Positions 32,921-36,260 of a DNA stretch of 36,260 bases are shown in pieces (the first letter of the stretch is position 1; each line of letters begins with the position of its first letter). The notes under the pieces are model-generated. The model did no database searches, was not told where the DNA came from, and saw only the letters and a list, made by a program, of their open reading frames with translations. This DNA comes from CAYPIE01 sp964410665 (GTDB taxonomy: Bacteria > Planctomycetota > Planctomycetia > Gemmatales > Gemmataceae): positions 1-36,260 of the forward strand of contig CAYPIE010000061.1 in the NCBI GenBank assembly GCA_964410665.1, given 5' to 3'. The translations under genes were made by a program, and so were the position numbers.

Positions 32921-33439
32921 ATGAGTTTCTCGGCGCAACATTTGTTCTTCGAAGATGTGGAGATCGGCCAAGAGTGGGAATCGCACGGGCGTACCATTAC
33001 AGAAACCGATATTGTGAACTTTGCCGGCTTTAGCGGCGACTTCAATCCCATCCATATTGACCATGAATTCGCCAAAAAGACACCGTTCCGCCGACCTATC
33101 GCCCATGGCTTTGGCGTCTTCTCCATCTCCAGCGGGCTCGGCATGAATTGTCCCGCCATGCGAACCCTGGCCCTGTTGACGGTGCTGGAGTGGCACTTCC
33201 GTGAACCCACCTTTGTCGGCGATACCATCTATATGCGTAGCCGCGTGCTGGAGAAACGACTGCGTGGCCGCGGTCGTCGGGGCGAGATCGTCTGGTATCG
33301 CGGGATCGTCAACCAAAATGGCCGGGTCGTCCAGGATGGCCGGCTGGTCACCCTTGTCGAGGGTCGTGGCCCTCAGGCAAACACGCCGGAACATACCGAA
33401 ACCGAAGTCGATAGCGAAACCGAAGCCGCTCGGGCTTGA
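32921..33439 (+). CDS. MaoC-like hydratase
   Basis: 172 residues from ATG 32921 (gagg about 6 bases upstream). Hotdog fold with the hydratase motif SGDFNPIHIDHEFA, in which D40 and H45 are the catalytic pair, then IAHGFGVFSISSGLG. Family members hydrate enoyl-CoA (R-specific) or related acyl thioesters. The last 20 residues (NTPEHTETEVDSETEAARA) are an acidic, disordered tail not needed for the fold. Pairs with the thioesterase upstream, suggesting a role in acyl-CoA metabolism. Confidence 0.9.
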   Translation: MSFSAQHLFFEDVEIGQEWESHGRTITETDIVNFAGFSGDFNPIHIDHEFAKKTPFRRPIAHGFGVFSISSGLGMNCPAMRTLALLTVLEWHFREPTFVGDTIYMRSRVLEKRLRGRGRRGEIVWYRGIVNQNGRVVQDGRLVTLVEGRGPQANTPEHTETEVDSETEAARA

Positions 33440-33549
33440 AGTCCTCTCGGGACCTTACGCCCATCCAGTCGGACCTTCCCAAATAGCAACCCCATCGCGA
33501 CTCCGAGCTGTCTTCGGGGCTTGCCGCAACCTAGGTTGAGCTTGTCACC

Positions 33550-35097
33550 ATGACCATTCGCACGCGCTTCGCCCCCAGCCCCACCGGCTATCTGCATATC
33601 GGTGGCGTTCGAACCGCTCTGTTCAACTGGCTTCTGGCACGTCGACAGGGAGGCCAGTTCATCTTGCGCATCGATGACACCGATACCCAGCGCAACATGG
33701 CCGAGGCGTTGCAACCAATCCTGGACGGGTTCCGCTGGCTGAACATGAACTGGGACGAAGGGCCTGAGGTCGATGGCCCCTACGCCCCCTATTTCCAGTC
33801 CCAGCGGCAACAGGATTATCGCGACGCCGCCATGCAGCTGCTCGAGGCCGGTCACGCCTACCCGGACTATTTGACGAAGGAGCAGCTCGACGCCGAGCGC
33901 CAGGCCGCTCAGGAGGCGAAAAAAGCCTACGTGCACCGCGGCCCACATCGCGACACTCCCGCGTCCGAGTGCGTCCGCTTATACCAGGAGCAGCCGACCA
34001 CTCTGCGCCTCAAGATCCCCGCTGGCCGCACCATCGTCGTCGATGACCTGATCTGCAGCCGCTGCGAGCAGCAGTCGGACCTGCTCGGCGACCCCGTCAT
34101 CCTCCGGGCCGACGGGCGGGCCCTGTACAACTTCGCCAGCGTGGTCGACGACGCCAACATGAAGATTACCCACGTGATCCGTGCCCGGGAGCACCTGTCG
34201 AACACCTACGTCCAGATGGTGATCTTCGAGGCTTTAGGTTACACGGTGCCCCGTTTCGGCCATGTCCCGGTAGTCAACGAGCCCAACTCGAAGAAGAAGC
34301 TCAGCAAGCGGGATATGGCAAAGTTTGTTACCCCGGAGATTCGGAACAAGCTCCAAGCCATCGGCTGGACCGATGAACAAATCGATCAACGTGATGATCT
34401 CAACCCCGCCACCATCGCCTTCTATCGTGAGATGGGCTATTTACCGGCGGGTGTAGTCAACTATTTGGGGCGGCTGGGCTGGTCGCTGGATGACCACAGC
34501 GAGTTCATTCCGCTCGATGTGATGATCGCGAATTTTTCGTTGGATCGGGTCAACGACTCCCCGGCCAGTTTCGACCCGGACAAGCTGTACTGGCTGGCCG
34601 GCGAGCACATGAAGCTGCTCGCCCCCGCGGACAAGGCGGCCGGCTGCGTCCCCTTCCTGGCCCGGGCCGGACTGATGGACCCGAACCCCGACGCAGCCTC
34701 CTTGGCAAAACTGGAGGCCGTGGTCGAGGGCTGTGGCGACCGCATCAAACTGTTCTCCGATGTGCTCATCTACGGCAGCTTCTTCTTCAAGACCGACCCC
34801 GACTATGACCCCAAGGCGGTCGACAAGAAGTTGCGCAAGCCCGAAGCGCAAGAGGCCCTGCGTGACTTTGTGCCCGTCCTGGAAGCTGCCGAGCCGTTCG
34901 ATGTGCCGACCCTCGAAGCCAAGCTCAAGGAGTTCTGCGCAGTGCGGGGGCTCAAGCAAGGCATCCTGATCCACGCCTTGCGCATCTCGACCACCGGCGT
35001 TGAGGTCGGCCCCGGCGTATTCGACTGCCTTGCCATCCTGGGCAAGCAGGAGTCGCTCCGCCGGATCGCGCTTGGCCTGCGGCTGGTGGCTTCATAA
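33550..35097 (+). CDS. gltX: Glutamate--tRNA ligase
   Basis: 515 residues; charges tRNA-Glu (and, in bacteria without GlnRS, often tRNA-Gln). The class I signatures are FAPSPTGYLHIGG (HIGH variant HIGG, 16-19) and KLSKR (250-254). FILRIDDTDTQRN and YNFASVVDDANMKITHVIRAREHLSNT are typical, and a C-terminal anticodon-binding domain follows (about 340-515). Whether it is discriminating cannot be decided from the sequence. Confidence 0.97.
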   Translation: MTIRTRFAPSPTGYLHIGGVRTALFNWLLARRQGGQFILRIDDTDTQRNMAEALQPILDGFRWLNMNWDEGPEVDGPYAPYFQSQRQQDYRDAAMQLLEAGHAYPDYLTKEQLDAERQAAQEAKKAYVHRGPHRDTPASECVRLYQEQPTTLRLKIPAGRTIVVDDLICSRCEQQSDLLGDPVILRADGRALYNFASVVDDANMKITHVIRAREHLSNTYVQMVIFEALGYTVPRFGHVPVVNEPNSKKKLSKRDMAKFVTPEIRNKLQAIGWTDEQIDQRDDLNPATIAFYREMGYLPAGVVNYLGRLGWSLDDHSEFIPLDVMIANFSLDRVNDSPASFDPDKLYWLAGEHMKLLAPADKAAGCVPFLARAGLMDPNPDAASLAKLEAVVEGCGDRIKLFSDVLIYGSFFFKTDPDYDPKAVDKKLRKPEAQEALRDFVPVLEAAEPFDVPTLEAKLKEFCAVRGLKQGILIHALRISTTGVEVGPGVFDCLAILGKQESLRRIALGLRLVAS

Positions 35098-35118
35098 AAC
35101 AAGCCAACACAGAAAACC

Positions 35119-35176
35119 TCCGGACGCACGTCCGGAACGGCTTGAGGCCGAACGGGCGTCGCAAGCCCGTTCGGCC
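35119..35176 (+). promoter_or_regulatory. Two consecutive perfect hairpins in the gltX-pfkB gap
   Basis: Hairpin 1: tccggacg (35119-35126) and cgtccgga (35129-35136), 2-base loop. Hairpin 2: ggccgaacgggc (35146-35157) and gcccgttcggcc (35165-35176), 12 bp, 7-base loop gtcgcaa. They follow the gltX stop by 21 bases and end 24 bases before the pfkB ribosome binding site. They may be a terminator/attenuator or simply copies of an intergenic hairpin family (compare 81-100). There is no T-run. Confidence 0.55.
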
Positions 35177-35213
35177 ACAGGCCTTGCAAACCCCATTCGA
35201 AAGGACTTGCCTC

Positions 35214-36116
35214 GTGACAATGCTGGTGGTCGGAACGGTGGCGTTTGACTCGATCGAGACCCCGCACGGCTCGGTCGAGCGCGTGCTGGGCGGCTCGGGG
35301 ACCTTCTCGGCGTACGCCGCCAGCTTCTTCACGCAACCCCGGCTGATCGGCATCGTCGGCGAGGACTTCCCGGACGAGTACCGGCAGATTCTCACCGACC
35401 GCAAGATCGACATCGAGGGGGTCGTCACCGAGCCGGGCGGCAAGACCTTCTTCTGGAAGGGCCGCTACCACCAGAACATGAACGACCGGGACACCGTCGA
35501 GGTGCACCTGAACGTGATCGAGCACTTCGACCCGGTGGTGCCCTCGTCGTACCGCGACAGCAAGTATGTCTTCCTGGGCAACTTCGCCCCGGGGGCCCAG
35601 GCCAAGGTGCTCGACCAGGTCGACAAGCCTGAGCTGGTCATGGCCGACACCATGGACTTCTGGATCCAGACGCAACACGACGACCTGATGAAGCTGCTAC
35701 CCCGCATCGACGGCCTGCTGCTCAACGACAGCGAGGCCCGGCTTTTGACCGGGATCGACAACCTGATCCAGGCCGCGCACCACATCCGCACCATGGGGCC
35801 GAAGTTTGTCATCCTCAAGAAGGGGGAGCACGGCGCCATGCTGTGCACCGAGGACGGCCTGTTCCTGATCCCGGCCTACCCGATCGGCGAGGTGATCGAT
35901 CCCACCGGGGCCGGCGATTCATTCGCCGGAGCCATCGTCGGCCACCTGATCAACGAGCCTGGCCAAGCCCAGGGCCGCCTACGCCGAGCCATGGCCTACG
36001 GCACAGTCGTGGCCAGCCTGACCGTTGAAGGGTTCAGTCTCGACCGCTTGCGTCAGACCAATCGCCAAGAAGTGGAAAAGCGGATGGGCGAATACAAAGG
36101 CATGCTGGCGTTCTAA
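35214..36116 (+). CDS. PfkB-family carbohydrate/nucleoside kinase
   Basis: 300 residues from GTG 35214 (aagga about 8 bases upstream; ATG 35220 is also possible); the frame to 35142 crosses the hairpins. Ribokinase fold: VGTVAFDSIETP, LGGSGTFSAYAASFF (substrate loop GGSG), GIVGEDF, LLNDSEARLLTG and the C-terminal DPTGAGDSFAGA (229-240) with catalytic base D235. PfkB enzymes transfer phosphate from ATP to sugars or adenosine. Planctomycete homologues are often annotated sugar or adenosine kinase; the substrate is not readable here. Confidence 0.92.
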   Translation: MTMLVVGTVAFDSIETPHGSVERVLGGSGTFSAYAASFFTQPRLIGIVGEDFPDEYRQILTDRKIDIEGVVTEPGGKTFFWKGRYHQNMNDRDTVEVHLNVIEHFDPVVPSSYRDSKYVFLGNFAPGAQAKVLDQVDKPELVMADTMDFWIQTQHDDLMKLLPRIDGLLLNDSEARLLTGIDNLIQAAHHIRTMGPKFVILKKGEHGAMLCTEDGLFLIPAYPIGEVIDPTGAGDSFAGAIVGHLINEPGQAQGRLRRAMAYGTVVASLTVEGFSLDRLRQTNRQEVEKRMGEYKGMLAF

Positions 36117-36160
36117 CCGATCCGCAGTGATCCGGCTCGGACGATCTATCGCAGTAAGTG

Positions 36161-36260
36161 AAAGACCCAAAGCGTTTGCGGGAAGTCAGCACTCTCGGAA
36201 GGCAGAAGCGATTGCGGTAAGAAGCGGCAGAGGCGGTTGCGCTGCGGGGAAAGAGGCAGA
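36161..36260. repeat. GC-rich repeat units at the window end, inverted relative to the start
   Basis: About three degenerate units (agcgtttgcgg; agaagcgattgcgg; agcggcagaggcggttgcgctgcgg), the reverse complement of the family at 105-214. An exact 16-base match, cggggaaagaggcaga at 36245-36260, pairs with tctgcctctttccccg at 122-137. The window ends inside the array. Confidence 0.65.

Overview
The window looks like chromosomal DNA of a planctomycete, most likely from the Gemmatales/Gemmataceae. It is GC-rich, with mostly single-copy housekeeping genes in short operons. The lineage markers are: a Ser/Thr kinase with the planctomycete N-terminal extension and a multi-pass C-terminal half; two ECF-type sigma factors; a secreted protein with an N-terminal CxxCH haem motif; an EboE homologue; a small secreted Cys protein that I recall from planctomycetes (DUF6370-like); and a deoxyhypusine-synthase-like enzyme. 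No rRNA, tRNA, CRISPR array, transposase or phage module was found by reading. Both ends carry the same short GC-rich repeat family in opposite orientation, so the window may be a contig that broke in repeats.

Layout. 1-248: a hairpin and about four tandem repeat units. 249-5717: DHS-like enzyme; a kinase and a multi-pass membrane protein that lie in one reading frame split by a single TAG; a convergent ECF sigma factor; then a CYTH protein overlapping panC, which ends at 6574. 6649-10176: mgtE, then a zinc ribbon-pseudokinase-PP2C fusion. 10183-14354 (minus): an operon-like run of a CxxCH protein, eboE, gpmA and an SDR; a CPBP-family membrane protease is divergent. 15609-19718 (minus): a 64-residue protein, pabB, a secreted trypsin-like protease, a GNAT and an aldo/keto reductase. 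19940-25159: an unknown protein, a Trm112-like protein, a secreted S9 peptidase, a secreted alpha/beta hydrolase and an FAH-type hydratase. 25160-26531: 1.4 kb with no convincing gene. 26532-27164: a second ECF sigma factor, followed by two interleaved perfect inverted repeats. 27307-30826 (minus): ispH, Gfo/Idh/MocA, a tail-anchored protein and a Nudix protein, tightly packed. 31025-36116: DUF6370-like protein, stand-alone E2 catalytic domain, hotdog thioesterase, MaoC hydratase, gltX and a PfkB kinase.

How the genes fit together. Most genes are metabolic: pantothenate, p-aminobenzoate, isoprenoid, glycolysis, Glu-tRNA and Mg2+ uptake. Over these lies a signalling layer of a membrane-linked kinase with a neighbouring sigma factor, a pseudokinase-phosphatase and a second sigma factor. 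The most unusual items are the TAG-split kinase, the pseudokinase-PP2C fusion with an acidic insert, the interleaved inverted repeats after the second sigma gene, the gene-poor stretch before it, and the repeats at the window ends. All family calls come from reading motifs; no database search was run.
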